A DNA stretch of 64,000 nt from Uloborus plumipes (lineage: Eukaryota; Arthropoda; Arachnida; Araneae; Uloboridae). The DNA is taken from NCBI GenBank assembly GCA_038373865.1, contig JAXGGA010000475.1, positions 124,001 through 188,000 on the forward strand. The letters run 5' to 3'. A program made the translations under genes and the position numbers. Below the pieces are notes generated by a model. It was not told the origin of the DNA. It searched no databases and worked only from the letters and a program-made list of their open reading frames with translations. This document shows, one piece after another, positions 46,967 to 59,100 of this stretch. The number at the start of each line of letters is the position of its first letter. Position 1 is the first letter of the stretch.

Positions 46967-47620
46967 ATATAATGTATTCAATTTTTTCGTAGCAAAATAG
47001 TTTATAGAAAATTTTTGGATTTCTTCCGCATTAGTAGACATTAAATACATACTTGAAACATAAAAACAACTTTAAAAAGAAGTTCGAACTGACATCATTT
47101 TTATTAACATAAGAGCTAAGCAGAATTAATAAAACGTTCTAACAGATATATATCTCAAAACTATATACAACATAGAAAGATGAAAAATATTGTTTGCATC
47201 TTGAAAACAATTTTCCCCCACGTAAATAATTTATTATTTTCTCAGAAGCGTCCCTCCAGTCCTTTTCCCTTTCCTCCCGCCCCAACGTCCAGCAAAGAGA
47301 ATCATCTGCGTCATAAATGTCAACCTCTCTCCGCATCCCAAGATAACAAGACGCTCGCTTGACGTGGATATAAATTCCAACACCTTGTGAGTGGAATAGC
47401 TGTGGACTGCTCGACTGGACGGTAATCTCATCAACATGCAAGTGTCGCTCCGCATTATCTGGTTTCAAGTCTCTCCCACAAACAGAAGAAAAAAAGACAC
47501 TGTGCTGTGAGGCAAAAAAACACGGTAGTCCATCTGTATTCACCTGACCCGGGCTAAAGGCAATGACCCTGGTACCGAAATGTCACTGGAAAATATAGAA
47601 GGGGGTTATATAAGCTTGTA
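46967..47620. other. Stretch ending in a GC-elevated island
   Basis: 47230-47580 is of higher complexity and carries overlapping frames on both strands (up to 134 codons minus) with no recognisable domain. This is probably non-coding, possibly conserved. Confidence 0.3.
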
Positions 47621-50215
47621 GTTTGTTTCAACAACTTCTCCCCTATTCGTTTATCTTTATTTGCTTTCTCTTTTAGTTTTTCGGAAGGCGAAGAAATAAG
47701 TGGACTGCAGGGTGTATTTATGTTGGAAAACCGTGCGGGTATTTAATGCCGCCATTCCTATCTACAGGTGCTTTTTTAGATAGTGGACTTGTTTTTTTCG
47801 TTCTGTTATGGCCAGTCTTGTTTTCTCAAGTGCTGGACTGAATATTTGATGAGAATGTTAAGATCTGGGATGTTGTTCTTCAAGGTAACTTTGGGCCACA
47901 AGTTAGGTGTTACACAAATGGTTACATAGTTTATTGTATTGGTAGTTATAAAATGGGAAAAAAGCTGGGGGAATATGGGACAAAGTGAAATAGCTGTGCC
48001 AAGTCGTGCCACCTGTATTTAATGTGGAAATTTAGCAGTGTATAATATTTCAGTCAGGGAAAAATTACCGTTGAAGATCAAACCATATAATTACAGGAGC
48101 AATTTTCAAAAACTGATGCTCATATTGTAATATTTTGTTGTAAGTCAAAATATATTTGTGTTATTATAAGATGATAAAGTTCTGTTTAGTAACATTTTAA
48201 ATAATAATTTAGTATTATTAATATCGGGCTGTTTTGATTTATTGAGTGTTGCGCTTATTTTTATTTTTAATGTTTCGTACAATTAGTCAAGTGCATGCCG
48301 GACAAAGTGATAGGGAAAAGTGAAATATAGTTCAGTTCGTTTACTTATTCAATCATTTATTAAATCACTTACGTATTCGATTAATAATTATTTCATTTAC
48401 ATTCTTCTTTTTAATAAGTCATTTATTTATTTATTCATTCACTTATTCTCTAATCATTCAATATTTTAGAAACTCATTCACATTTTTTCGAACATCAGTT
48501 CATTTATTAATTCGCTTACTGTTTCATTCTTTGCTCATTTATTTTGTAAAAAAATATTTTAAAGATTAAATGGAAAGTACTTTATTTGAAAACTATAGTA
48601 TTTTTCACTTGGCCCAATGGAAAATATGAGAAAATTTTTCCATTTTTTTAAGGTACGAATTTACTGCTCCCACGTCCCCCCCCCCCCCAAAAAAAAAACG
48701 CTTTAATGCAAGTTTTATTATAAAATACATTTTCAAAATATATTTCCGACATAATCATTTTGAAAAAGGAAAGGTAGCTTAACTATTTCACTTTGCTCCA
48801 CATTCTCTTATATTTTTCCAAAAACCAAAGATAATGATTGTTAAATTCGTCTAAAGTAAAGGAGCTTATCAATAATATAAGCCCAGAAACATTTATTGCG
48901 GGAAACGTACGACGAAATCCGAAGTTAACGATTCCTTATTAAATGCTTCACTTTTACTGAATATCTTTACTATATTTTTGATGCTGCATGAGCAAGTTAC
49001 AGACGACCAACATATATTTTATTAGGGAGACATTTCATTTTATACAAATTTGAATGGGCACTTTGTTCATTCTTCCTTAAGCTGTAGTTTGGGTTGAAGC
49101 AGCTTTAGATTTTCAAAAACTCATCTTCTTCATTATGAGGAGAGCAAAAGATGTGGAACAGAGCAATAAAGTGCAAAATAATGACAAATTAATTTTTAGG
49201 AAATTTGCATTGGTCTAAATACATCTGTACCTTAGTGCCACATTAGCATGTCCAAAAATGGCGATTTTCAGATTATTATTGCTTTGTATATAGAATCCTA
49301 TTCTGTGATGAGCCATAACAACTTAATTTTATAAAATCCTTCATAATTATTTACCAGTGTTACAAGAGTGCAAGTATAATTCTTCGTATGCACCAGACAA
49401 ACATTTTCACGCTCTTTTGCAGAGTAGTGATAATGTGACTTACGTTAGTATGACTTTAAGGTACAGATATTAAGAAAAGAAATTGTGTTAAAACAACTTT
49501 CACATGCGTTTTCAACACTTACTCAATTTCATGAAAGGTCTTAAATTTTGTTCCTTCCGCTAAAGGACTGTATTTTTAAAGCGTTTCAGCACCGTTCTCA
49601 CATTTTTCCAATTTGAATTAACGCTTTCATCTTCTAACACTTTGAATTTTCGTTAGTATTGCACAATTTAGGCTAACTAGTTTTTTGACCATTATCATTT
49701 TAAAGCAACTTTAGTAATTTCAAGTAACACAAAAGACTGCTCCTTTCAATTACGTTTCTATTATCTTTCTTATGTCTATGCTTCTTGGAGAGAGAAAGTA
49801 TTTTTGAGTTCTTGTTAATCCTCATGACGCATTCTCACTATTACGTATGTAGTCAACTATAAATAAATTACTTTCTCTGCAATTATGACTAAAAGAGAAC
49901 AAGAATGGTATTGGGCTTAAGAAACAATTTATCTACAAGAGTAACTACCTGTTAAGTTTGATATTCTAAGCCAAACCACGGTGCCCAGTTTAGGTTCTTG
50001 TAAATTCACTACCATAAGAGCTGCTTGGCAAAGAATAAAAACAGAAGACACGGTACTTGAGCAAAGAAACGTGCCCAAAATCCATCTAGCCATTTTTAAT
50101 ATCTGCAAGTTCTGAGACATGCAAAGCAACGTTAGAATTATGCTCTTTCCAATGGAAACATTGCACGCTATTAGATACATTTTATCAAACTTTTTCCCGT
50201 GTTCGGGTTTATGCT
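47621..50215. other. AT-rich non-coding stretch
   Basis: It includes degenerate TTATTTATTCATTCACTTA-type repeats at about 48340-48545 and C12A10 at about 48675-48697. An 83-codon minus frame at 49929-50180 has two hydrophobic stretches but no recognised family. No gene supported. Confidence 0.5.
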
Positions 50216-50570
50216 GATGGCATTTCTCGTTTAATTATCAGTGTTAACTGTAATAGCACTGACAATACCGGCGCCTTTTCGTTAATAATCACATTACCAT
50301 CGCCGTTTAGACCCCCCTGTTAAAAATTAAGCTGCCAAATTAAGAAAAGTCAAGATTCGCTAATTGTCCGGGAGCGCAAAACAGCAAACGGCAACAACAC
50401 CTTTCGTTCTTTCTTCCGAAAAACGTTTAGCAGCGCCCCCTCCCGCGAATCCCCCTTCTTCTTTCTTAATCTAGAGGTAGTTCCTCTTAATTTTCACTGT
50501 TCTCTGCACTGGCCTTTAACTTAAGCCGGCGAGCTTATTTCCATAATAGTCTTCTTCCTCAGAATAAAAA
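50216..50570. promoter_or_regulatory. Candidate regulatory island
   Basis: A block of higher complexity with several TAAT-core sites (TTTAATTATC, GTTAATAATC, ACATTACCATC, GCTAATTG) within about 150 bp, followed by a C-rich segment. Motif density only. Confidence 0.2.
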
Positions 50571-51980
50571 TGAGTCTCCGTAATCGAGATCATTAAGGGC
50601 TGCTCTAACTTCATTTTAAATTAATTTTTGAAGTGTAAAGTATGTGTTTGGGGGCTCTTCTGTCATTTCCCGCTCTTCCCGACTATTTTTATCTCTTTCT
50701 TTTTGTCTCTCTTTTTTTTAATTGACTCATTAGTGATGAAATTTTACGTGAATGGAAGTAACGAAAAACTGAAGTGAAATAATAAAAAAAGGGGAAAAAA
50801 GAGCAGACGAAACCCCGTACTAACGAAGTTTAGAAATGCGAATTTAAATAGAAAAGTAAGACTTAATTTGCTAATGTTATACACAGAATACACTCCAGAG
50901 AAATAACTTTGTAGTGTTTTTGAAAAGTTTTGGGTCCCAAAACAATGCTTCTTGTTTCGCATTAATTGTCCCCTTTTTAACTCAAGAAGCCGTCTTGTAT
51001 GAAAGTCAATCATTAAGACACCATTCAATTAAAAAAAAAATAAAGAAAGAAGTTTTAAAAACAAAATACTCGTGGGAGGAGGGGGGGGGGCATGAACATT
51101 CTGTTATCTATCAGTCACCAGGATATGAGACAAAAAATGCTATTTACATAATTTACATATATATTATAAATAAATAACAATTAGACGGACAAATATTGAA
51201 ACTACTCACTCATGCTTTCATAAAAAGGCCGAAAGAAATGTATAACCTAGTCAAAAGTCAGTAACGCATTTGAAATTTTTCATTTGATTATGCACTTTAT
51301 AAACTTTGACATTTAAAATTAAAAATACCATAGAGAAATCAAAGAAGAAAAGTAATTAATTAGTAAATTTTAATTGCGTATGTCAATTAGAAAAAGTATG
51401 TATCACAATGCTGAATTAAAGAGAAACATTTAGTGCATTTTTTAACAAAAATAGTCCCTTAAAATATTTTAACAAAATTTTTACTTTTGTATGATTGATA
51501 TTAAAAATGGAAGAAAAAAATTAAATTCCTCAATTAGCATTGATATACATTATATAATGTTAATGATCTTTTATCCGCCAAAATATTTCTAAGTGTAAGT
51601 GCCTTTAGTAACTTCGATCAATTAACTTTCCTGTAATTAAAAAAAAAAATAAATAAATAAAAGAAAATTAAAAACTTTTGCTATTTCTAACAACAAACTG
51701 AGCAACACAAACAATTATTTATCCACTGCAACAACTATAATTATTGGTATTGTTTAATAAATGTTATCATTCTTTTATTTTATGTCTTGAAAAACCAGAA
51801 AACTTTTGAATATCTTGGCCGTTTTTACTTGGCTCAAAATTTCTGGTAAAATAAAATAGAGTAACTTAATTAGTTTAAAGTATTTTTAAACATGATCCGG
51901 ACAATGTGTCAACAGTTCTTTGCCCTCAATCTTTGGGAGCATCAATGTTCGTTAAAAATATTGACAACGTCTATGTTGAA
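50571..51980. other. AT-rich non-coding stretch
   Basis: A G10 tract lies at about 51080-51090. Nothing else recognised. Confidence 0.6.
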
Positions 51981-52466
51981 ACTTTTCAAATAAATACATT
52001 TTAAAAAGATAGATATATCATTTATTCCTAGTCACTAGAATTGTACCATTTTCCCTGTAATTTGTTTTACTCGGTAAATCTAACATCCTTAAAAATAACT
52101 GCACAACAAAACCTGGAAGTTGTAAAAGATATCAGCATTTTATCAGCACTCGCTAAAACGCCATACTCTGTAGTTCACAGGAATTAATGCCTCCAATTTT
52201 ACATCGTGGATGTTTTATATAGACTTTTCAAATAAATACATTTTAAAATGACAGATATATCGTTTATTCCTAGTAGCTAGAATTGTACCATTTTCCCTGT
52301 AATTCGTTTTTCTCGGTAAATCTAACATCCTTAAAAATAACTGCACAACAAAACCTGAAAGTTGTAAAAGATATCAGCATTTTATCAGCTCTCGCCAAAA
52401 CGCCATACTCTGTAGTTCACAGGAATTAATGTCTCCAATTTTACATCGTGGATGTTTTATATAGAC
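51981..52466. repeat. Recent 242-bp tandem duplication
   Basis: Copy 1 runs from 51981 and copy 2 from 52223, with a constant offset of 242 bp up to 52466. By eye the copies differ at only about a dozen positions (for example CACTAG versus AGCTAG near 52034 and 52276), so the duplication is young relative to others here. The unit is non-coding. At 52467 the sequence diverges, and a 67-codon plus-strand frame without a domain continues to about 52651. Confidence 0.92.
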
Positions 52467-52941
52467 AGCTAGCGGTATTTGATGGCGACAAAATTATTCT
52501 GTACCGTGTTTATTATGGAGTAGCTCTCAAATTTGGTAAGAAACTGCAGCTTCAGAAAGATAGAAAGGAGACCGTTTTGAACAGATCACTAATTAAACAT
52601 TCATTTTTCCTAAAGCGGCATCCATGGAACCTCTTACTGACTAGGGGCTAAATACTAATTGAAAAACGTAATGCTTGGGTAAAGAATTCGTTTACTGAAG
52701 CTATACTGATTCGTAGCGGTAAATTGTAGTGTAGCAATATGAACATTTTTACTGGTTGGTACAGGTTTTTATAACAAATAAACCTTAGCATTGAAAAAAA
52801 AATGTGTTACAGGGTTTTTTTTACCGTTACTTGTGGGAGAATAGGGATTTATGTTTCCTTACTTTTTTTGTGTATATATACACAAATTAATTAAGGCTGA
52901 GAGTTTACTATTTGTTGACCTATATAGTGAAGTACTTGTGT
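52467..52941. other. Non-coding stretch
   Basis: No gene recognised. The frame continuing from the duplication has a donor-like TTTGGTAAGA near 52534 but no domain. Confidence 0.5.
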
Positions 52942-53232
52942 CAGTGGCGCATAAGCGAATTTTTTAGGGAGGAAGTCCAGAGTAAAAAGTCGACCATTCT
53001 CGTACCATATCCCTATAATCAGTCAAATACATATTCTTTAATTTTAAGAATTGTCAACAAAAAGAAAAACAAAACGTTTTAAAAATATAAATTGAATAAA
53101 TAAATTAGCATTAATTAACCAAATTAATTATTTATGACAAATTTTTGATTAAATTAAAAGAAAGTACAATAATTTATTGACTCATATTTAAAAAAATAAA
53201 TTGCTAGAAAACCCTTGCTAGTTACGCCACTG
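52942..53232. mobile_element. hAT-like MITE
   Basis: The ends are CAGTGGCGCATAAGCG and, on the other strand, CAGTGGCGTAACTAGC. These are hAT-type termini like those at 16315. I could not see a matching 8-bp duplication outside the ends, so either the flanks have decayed or the ends belong to a rearranged copy. The 291-bp body is AT-rich and non-coding. Confidence 0.6.
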
Positions 53233-53990
53233 TGTAAAGTGATAACATGTACGCATTAAAATATTAATTTGTAATACCTTGTGCTTTATATTTTTATTTA
53301 TATTTAAAGAAGCTGAACTCACATTCACTTATCTAAAACGTAAATAATATAAAATATCAACAAAATAAAAATGAGCGTTCATCGCTTCAAAACCGATGTA
53401 ATTCCTGCAATTGAATGCAGTTTACTTTTGAATTTGAAAAAGCTCTCAAGTATCAATTTGAACAGAACTTAAATTAAATGATATTCGAATAGCTCATTTT
53501 TTTATGTTTTCTAATTACAAATATATTTTGTCAGACAAAATCTTGTCTCCAGGAAAATAAAGAAAAGAAAGACGCCTTCCTTTGCAAATGAATAAAACTA
53601 CTACTTTTGTCTCTTAAAAAGAAACTGAAGAGCAACAGCAGGTTTAAAACGCTTTAATTTTCCAGTTACATCCACCATGCTGCTCTCATTCATAAAAGCA
53701 AATCTCGTAATCGCATAAAAATAAATATCCGTCGTTTAAAAAACCGCCTGCGGGCAATTTCTTAACAAAATCTAAACTAGCTACTCTAATAACATAAAAA
53801 ACTCTCATAATTGCCTATCGCACGAGTCCCTTTAAGGAAAAAAATCAATTCAAAAACCTTTCTCACCTAGCCCAAGGAGCAGAAAAAGAATGACAAAAAT
53901 AGAAATAACAAACCCCGCCCTATTCTCCAAATCGCACAGGAATGTTTCCTATTCCCCAATTAATGAATCGCATCCTCTGGATCAGAGCGA
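53233..53990. other. AT-rich non-coding stretch
   Basis: Nothing recognised. Confidence 0.6.
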
Positions 53991-54410
53991 AGCACCCCTA
54001 GCATCACTACCTCTACATTTGAATCCCCCCTTTACTCTTCCAGCACAACTTCACTAATCTAGAAAAGTTCCCTCCCCCCCCTTTTATTCCCCACGACGTC
54101 CTTCCTCTCTCGGCATCATCAAGCGTTGCCAGCGCCAAAAGAGAAAAGGTGAAATTATCGATCCTTTTTAGCAATCAGCCCGGACCTCTGGGGTCCGTCC
54201 GTCCGTGCGTCCATTCCTTTTACAATTCCCGGAGTGCGAGGGAGCGATTCCAATTTATGCATGACCAACCACAGTGCTCTTCTGTTTTCACTGCACCCCC
54301 CCACAGACCCCCCCACTCAATCCTTTTCTAGAGGTATTTGATTTCTGTTCTTACCCCTATAGGTCCCCCCGTTCCTATTTCCATCAAAGGTTCTCTCTGT
54401 GTACGTAACG
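53991..54410. other. C-rich island
   Basis: A pyrimidine-rich, high-complexity block with several C runs and a GTCCGTCCGTCCGTGCGTCC repeat at about 54193-54212. No domain-bearing frame. Could be regulatory. Confidence 0.25.
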
Positions 54411-54414
54411 AATG

Positions 54415-55100
54415 GAGGTATGCGAAGTTCTTTAAAAAAAGGAATAAGTCTACGCTAGGTGTAAGTACAGATGCTTTCTTCCGCGGAAGGTAATTTTTTA
54501 CTCCTCTTTTTGAACGCTTCTGCTTTCTATTAAGAGGAAAATTTACAAGGCGTGGGAGGATTTGCCCGTTTAATTAACTTCATCCTTGCTGAAGTCCAAC
54601 ACATGTTCACTCAACTTCATCAAAATTTCTGTTTTATTTTGAGAATGATTTCCAAAGGGATTTTTATAAGGGCATCATTAGTTTTAAAAGCAATTACTTC
54701 ATTATCTGGTTCTTTCAACTTCTGACTGGTACCTATCAAAATTTGGGTCTCGTAGTTGGACCAGCTCATCTGGATTGACCATATCGAGAGGGGGGGGGGC
54801 GATGAAGTTCATAGAGGTATGCGAAATTTTTGTAAAAAAGAAATTAGTCCACACTAAGTGGAAGTAGAGATGCGTTCCTTCCGCGGAAGGTAATTTTTTA
54901 CCACTCTTTTTGAACGCTTTTTCTTTCCACTAAGAGAGAAATTTACAAGACGTGGAGAATTTACCTGTTTAATTAACTTCATCCTTGCTGAAGTCCAACA
55001 CATGTTCACTCAACTTCATCAGAATGTCTGTTTTGTTTTGAGAAGATTTTTCAACAGGATTTTTATTGGGAAATCATTACTTCCAAAGTAATTACTTCAA
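54415..55100. repeat. Tandem duplication, period about 399 bp
   Basis: GAGGTATGCGAA starts copy 1 at 54415 and copy 2 at 54814. Both contain CTTCCGCGGAAGGTAATTTTTT, CTTTTTGAACGCTT, GTTTAATTAACTTCATCCTT and CAACACATGTTCACTCAACTT at matching offsets. The palindromes TTCCGCGGAA and TTAATTAA are kept in both. Copy 2 lacks the terminal 100 bp or so of copy 1. Confidence 0.9.
54703..54813. repeat. Dispersed repeat, copy 1
   Basis: The tail of the first 399-bp unit: TATCTGGTT, then TGACTGGTACCTATC, ACCAGCTCATCTGG and TTGACCATA, a G9-10 run and AAGTTCAT. It matches 57284-57398. Confidence 0.8.
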
Positions 55101-57000
55101 TGGACTACGATCACAATGGAAAATGTGGTTTCAGTCTAGAACACTGTAGTAATAGAATTGCAGAGAAGGTGTGCTTTTATTATTGGTTGGAATTTTTACA
55201 TCAAATATTAATCTTTTGATGATTTGCCGACTGTGATACAATTTCTTAACCGTCCTTATCATGAACTTGGGATCACATTTTACAACTTCGTAAGCGACGT
55301 TTATGTATAAACAGCAGCCATCACCATTCGAAGTTGATTCTTGAAGTTGCATTATGGAAGAGTCATAGTTAACTATTGATTGAAATACTAACTTGCTTAT
55401 TCATTTATTATTTTTGACCTTTAACGTACTCTTCTTTCTAAGGATAAGACTCTTCTTTAAGAATCATGACTCCTTTCCCATGACTAACGAAATATTTAAC
55501 CTGCGTTTTGGAGAATTAAAGTAGCTACCAGGAGAGAGCTATAGATACTCGATTTGTTGTTGAATTATGAGTCCCCACCTCCATCCCCCAATTCTTGCAG
55601 TTTTCGTGCCAATAGCTTAATGTTGAGTTTCCCTAAAACAAGCTGGACTTTGTTTAAACTTACGATTAACTATCAGATGAGAAAAATCTGCATGCATTGT
55701 ATTCAGCTAAAACCAGACAAGGGAAAAATAATGGAGAAATAATTGCACAGATGGTGGCACAGTTGTACGTCAAAGTAACGGACATTCCGCGTCAAATAGA
55801 ACTCTAACAAGTGCTGTTACACAACACGTAATAACAAAAAGAAATCAAATAGAGTGATTTTAAAAACACCTTTTGCTTGTTTTCAGGTCAGTATGAGGCC
55901 ATTTAGCAGATTTGCCCATTTCAAAGATTTTCGAAGGAAGACCCACAAGACTTTAAAGGATATTGAAAGGTTTCTATTTTACAGCGGCACTTTTGTCAAA
56001 GCCAAAAGTCCTATTCTTCTATTTTAGGTGTTATTCTCAGAAAGCTTATAAATCAATCTCTTTGTAGTTTATTTGATACGAGTAATTAAATCTTGAAATT
56101 TTTTCGAAACTTTTAATTGATGAAAAATTAAACGTTACGTAATTAATCGTCTATATACACAATTTTTCCGTTTTTTCTCTTTCATGTTAAGAAATTTTGA
56201 AAATCAGTGTTTTGATTTATATGAACCTTTTGCGGATTTTTTTTTTAATTCCCTTAATTTATTAATTGTAAATATATTATGTAGTATATATAAAGTTTAT
56301 TTTAAAATAATAAAAAATACGTAAAAAAGGAAGAAAAGTTAATGAACGGGATTCAAAGATATTTGGAGGTTTTGAAGAATCGAGTTTTTTTCACTCAAAT
56401 AGTTTCTGCTTTAATAAGATTTGTGGGCTTATTTACTTCATTTAATGTATTTATTTATTTATTACAGCTGTATCATTTTTAAAATGCATTACATCACAGG
56501 GAAAAAAAACTACGTGACATTAGTTACTGCAGAAGTGATTAAAAAATGTCCCGATCCAGAGGTAGTTCCTTACTGCCGAAAATTTGAAAATTTCAATTTT
56601 CGTGAAAAGAAAATTTCATAGGACTTGTCTTATAACTGATCTGGTATGAATTTCATCCAAAATTAAAACTCTGTCTTGAACGGTTTTTACACAAAATGGA
56701 TGTGTGCGTTTTTTTAATTCAAAATTAACTCGGGTGCAAACTATATTTTTTATAACGCTGAAGGATTTTAAACCATTGATCGATTGCAGAAACACTCATG
56801 AATTTTATTTCAAGCTGAAACTTGAAACAAAATCACATACATGCACGCTTCAATTTAATTCCAGACTTTTACTTTTCTTCATTTTAAATTTGAGTCCAAC
56901 ACGTGTTTTTTTTTCTTCCCAGGATGATGGATTCCGCTTTGCAAAGTTCACCACAAATGAGTCTGAATTTGTCTTTCAGAAGACATGTTAATGTCACTGT
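55101..57000. other. AT-rich non-coding stretch
   Basis: A 73-codon minus-strand frame at 55131-55352 has a true ATG and fairly balanced codons but no domain that I recognise. Otherwise nothing. Confidence 0.5.
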
Positions 57001-57283
57001 ATCTTCTGTTAATGAAGGCACAAATCAATCCCCAAGCAAGCACACACTAAACACTTGTCTGGTCATCTGAGAAGATAGCTCACACTGCCATTGCTTTGTA
57101 TGCGATGCCTCATCCGGCCTCTATCACATAACTTAACCGCGGTCAGAATCTCTCGCAAGGAAAAAAAGAAAGCTTCCACTTTTTTTTCGCTTCCCAGTGT
57201 GACATTTAACCTCGAGAGGTTGACTTATGTGTCTGTTTGGTCACCACGGAGTGAGGATTAATAGATAAAAAAAACGGACTTAA
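57001..57283. other. Moderate-GC segment
   Basis: Higher-complexity DNA without a recognisable gene. Confidence 0.3.
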
Positions 57284-57398
57284 ATATCTGGTTTGTTCAC
57301 CTTTTGACTGGTACCTGTCGAAATGTGGGTCTTGTATTTGTACCAGCTCATGTGGGTTGACCATGCTGGGAGGGGGGGGAGTAGATAAAGTTCATCGA
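57284..57398. repeat. Dispersed repeat, copy 2
   Basis: Same sequence as 54703-54813: TATCTGGTT, TGACTGGTACCTGTC, ACCAGCTCATGTGG and TTGACCAT, then a G run and AAAGTTCAT, at roughly 80 percent identity by eye. The shared block shows that the tail of the 399-bp unit is itself a mobile or dispersed sequence. Confidence 0.8.
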
Positions 57399-58030
57399 CC
57401 CAGTAGAGAGACGATATCCACCCCCCTTTAGGCAGGTCGCCGTGTCACAGCACCTGGTCACGTAACTAGAAGCGAATGGAAAATATTAACAAGGGACACC
57501 TGCCTCCTTTTGCCTCCCCTCGTCTCGCGTTCTTTTTGAGTTTTTGTCACCGAGTCGCTTTTTTGCAACCCTTTGAATACGAGTCGCGTGCTGGGGAACA
57601 TCTGCACAAGGGGAAAGAAAGATTAACGGATAAAATTTATGGTTTTACAAATTTCAGCGTATGCTGATTTTTTTTCCATCATTCGTACATATTTAGGGGT
57701 GCATTTTGTGTTAAATTTTCTGGGGTAATTATGTTAGCGGCAAAACAAATATAGGACTCTTAGGAGAAACTCATGTTTCTAAAATGTTTTACGAAATTTG
57801 ACTTTGTTGATCATTTTTGTCTTTTCAAATTTTACAAATTTTTAAAAACTCATTGTCACTATTTGGACATTTTTAATTTGTCCTTCAATAATTTTAAGTC
57901 TAAATGTTTTAATATTTTAAATGTATAATTTATTTCAATTGTAATTGCATTTCTTTTCATGGATTCTTGCTATTGTAGTTGGATTTCTCTGTAGTTTGCA
58001 ATACTTTAAAAATAAATAATTAAATAACTT
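57399..58030. other. Island then AT-rich stretch
   Basis: 57400-57660 is GC-richer with a 63-codon frame lacking a domain. 57660-58030 is AT-rich and empty. Confidence 0.4.
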
Positions 58031-58069
58031 CTGGTTTTGGATTTCTTATCATATCACAGAGCACTCAAG

Positions 58070-58250
58070 TACGAGGGAGGGGGATCACGGAGCAGACAGC
58101 GCAATTACAGTTTTCAAAGGGTATTTGTATGGTTTTCCCCCGTTTTTTGGGGGGGTAGGAGACTCTTGCTCTTGGGAGGGGGGATCTTTGCGGCATGGGG
58201 GGAGGGGGGCGTAGAATGCGATGTTTCTCCTAGGGGGATGGGCACCCCTG
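58070..58250 (+). other. G-rich block with G-quadruplex potential
   Basis: Plus-strand G runs of 5-7 bases recur at about 58077-58083, 58148-58154, 58175-58183 and 58197-58209. The run at 58175-58209 alone holds four tracts of at least three Gs. No gene. A regulatory or structural role is only a possibility. Confidence 0.5.
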
Positions 58251-58729
58251 CGTATCTTAATTGTTATAAAAAGTATCACACGTGTAAAATCTTTATATAG
58301 CTTGTCTTTTTTTCTCTTTTTTTTGCAAGGAAATAAACATTTGTTTCAAAATGATTTCAACACGTGTTTTTTATAGAACAATGTGGATGCATTTTGTGAA
58401 TCATATACAGGATGTCATAACCAGGCTGTCGGCGCATTATATGTTTGTTTTCCGCTGTCAAGACATTGTAAACGTCTTTTCCAATACTCCGAAAGGTAAA
58501 AGAATAATGTAAAATGAGATAACAGGGATATTCAGCAGCCCAATTCAAATAATTACAGATGACTGACAACCTTCCTCACTTGTTCTCAATTTAAGAGCAA
58601 TTAACTATAGAGAAAGAGGAACTACGAGACACATTCCTATGCTATTTTTTCAACTAATTATCAAAAAAAAAAAACTACTGCTAATTGATTACTTGAAACG
58701 ACACATTTAGAGAAAGAAAAACAAATGCC
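58251..58729. other. AT-rich non-coding stretch
   Basis: Nothing recognised. Confidence 0.6.
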
Positions 58730-59100
58730 AGGAGAATAAAAGCCGAGTCACTCCTGGGGTGTAGTCCGGCATTTGTTCGCGCTTATTTTTTTTTCCTTTC
58801 CGCCCCGGACTGTTCTACAGTTCTCCACCCCTCCCACGGCCAACGCGCGTAAATAAGGAAAACAAGAAAAAGAGAAACTGGAGGAAGGAATTTACCGCTT
58901 CTTGACGAATGGGGCGTCTCTCGGTCAAACTCACCACCGCAGAACGCTGCTGATGAACACCCGAAGAATTGGGGAGGATAATTACGCCCTGATTTTCCAT
59001 TAATCCGTGAACAGTTTGAGGATGTCATTTAAGGTTAAGGGTGGTCCGACATGACGCAGATATCTCTACGAGGAAACAGCCACGAGCCAGTCATGGAGAT
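58730..59100. promoter_or_regulatory. Candidate conserved regulatory island
   Basis: A high-complexity, GC-elevated block with GGATAATTACG (about 58976-58986), CTGATTTTCC and TTAATCCG (59000-59007). TAATCC/GGATTA cores are Otx/Bicoid-class sites. GC-rich stretches with CGCG and no domain-bearing frame surround them. Motif evidence only. Confidence 0.22.

Noticed and set aside
49929..50180. 83-codon minus frame with two hydrophobic stretches
   Set aside because: Could suggest a receptor exon, but no family motif is recognisable and length is within chance.
55131..55352. 73-codon minus frame with balanced codons
   Set aside because: A true ATG but no recognisable domain, splice context or neighbour support.
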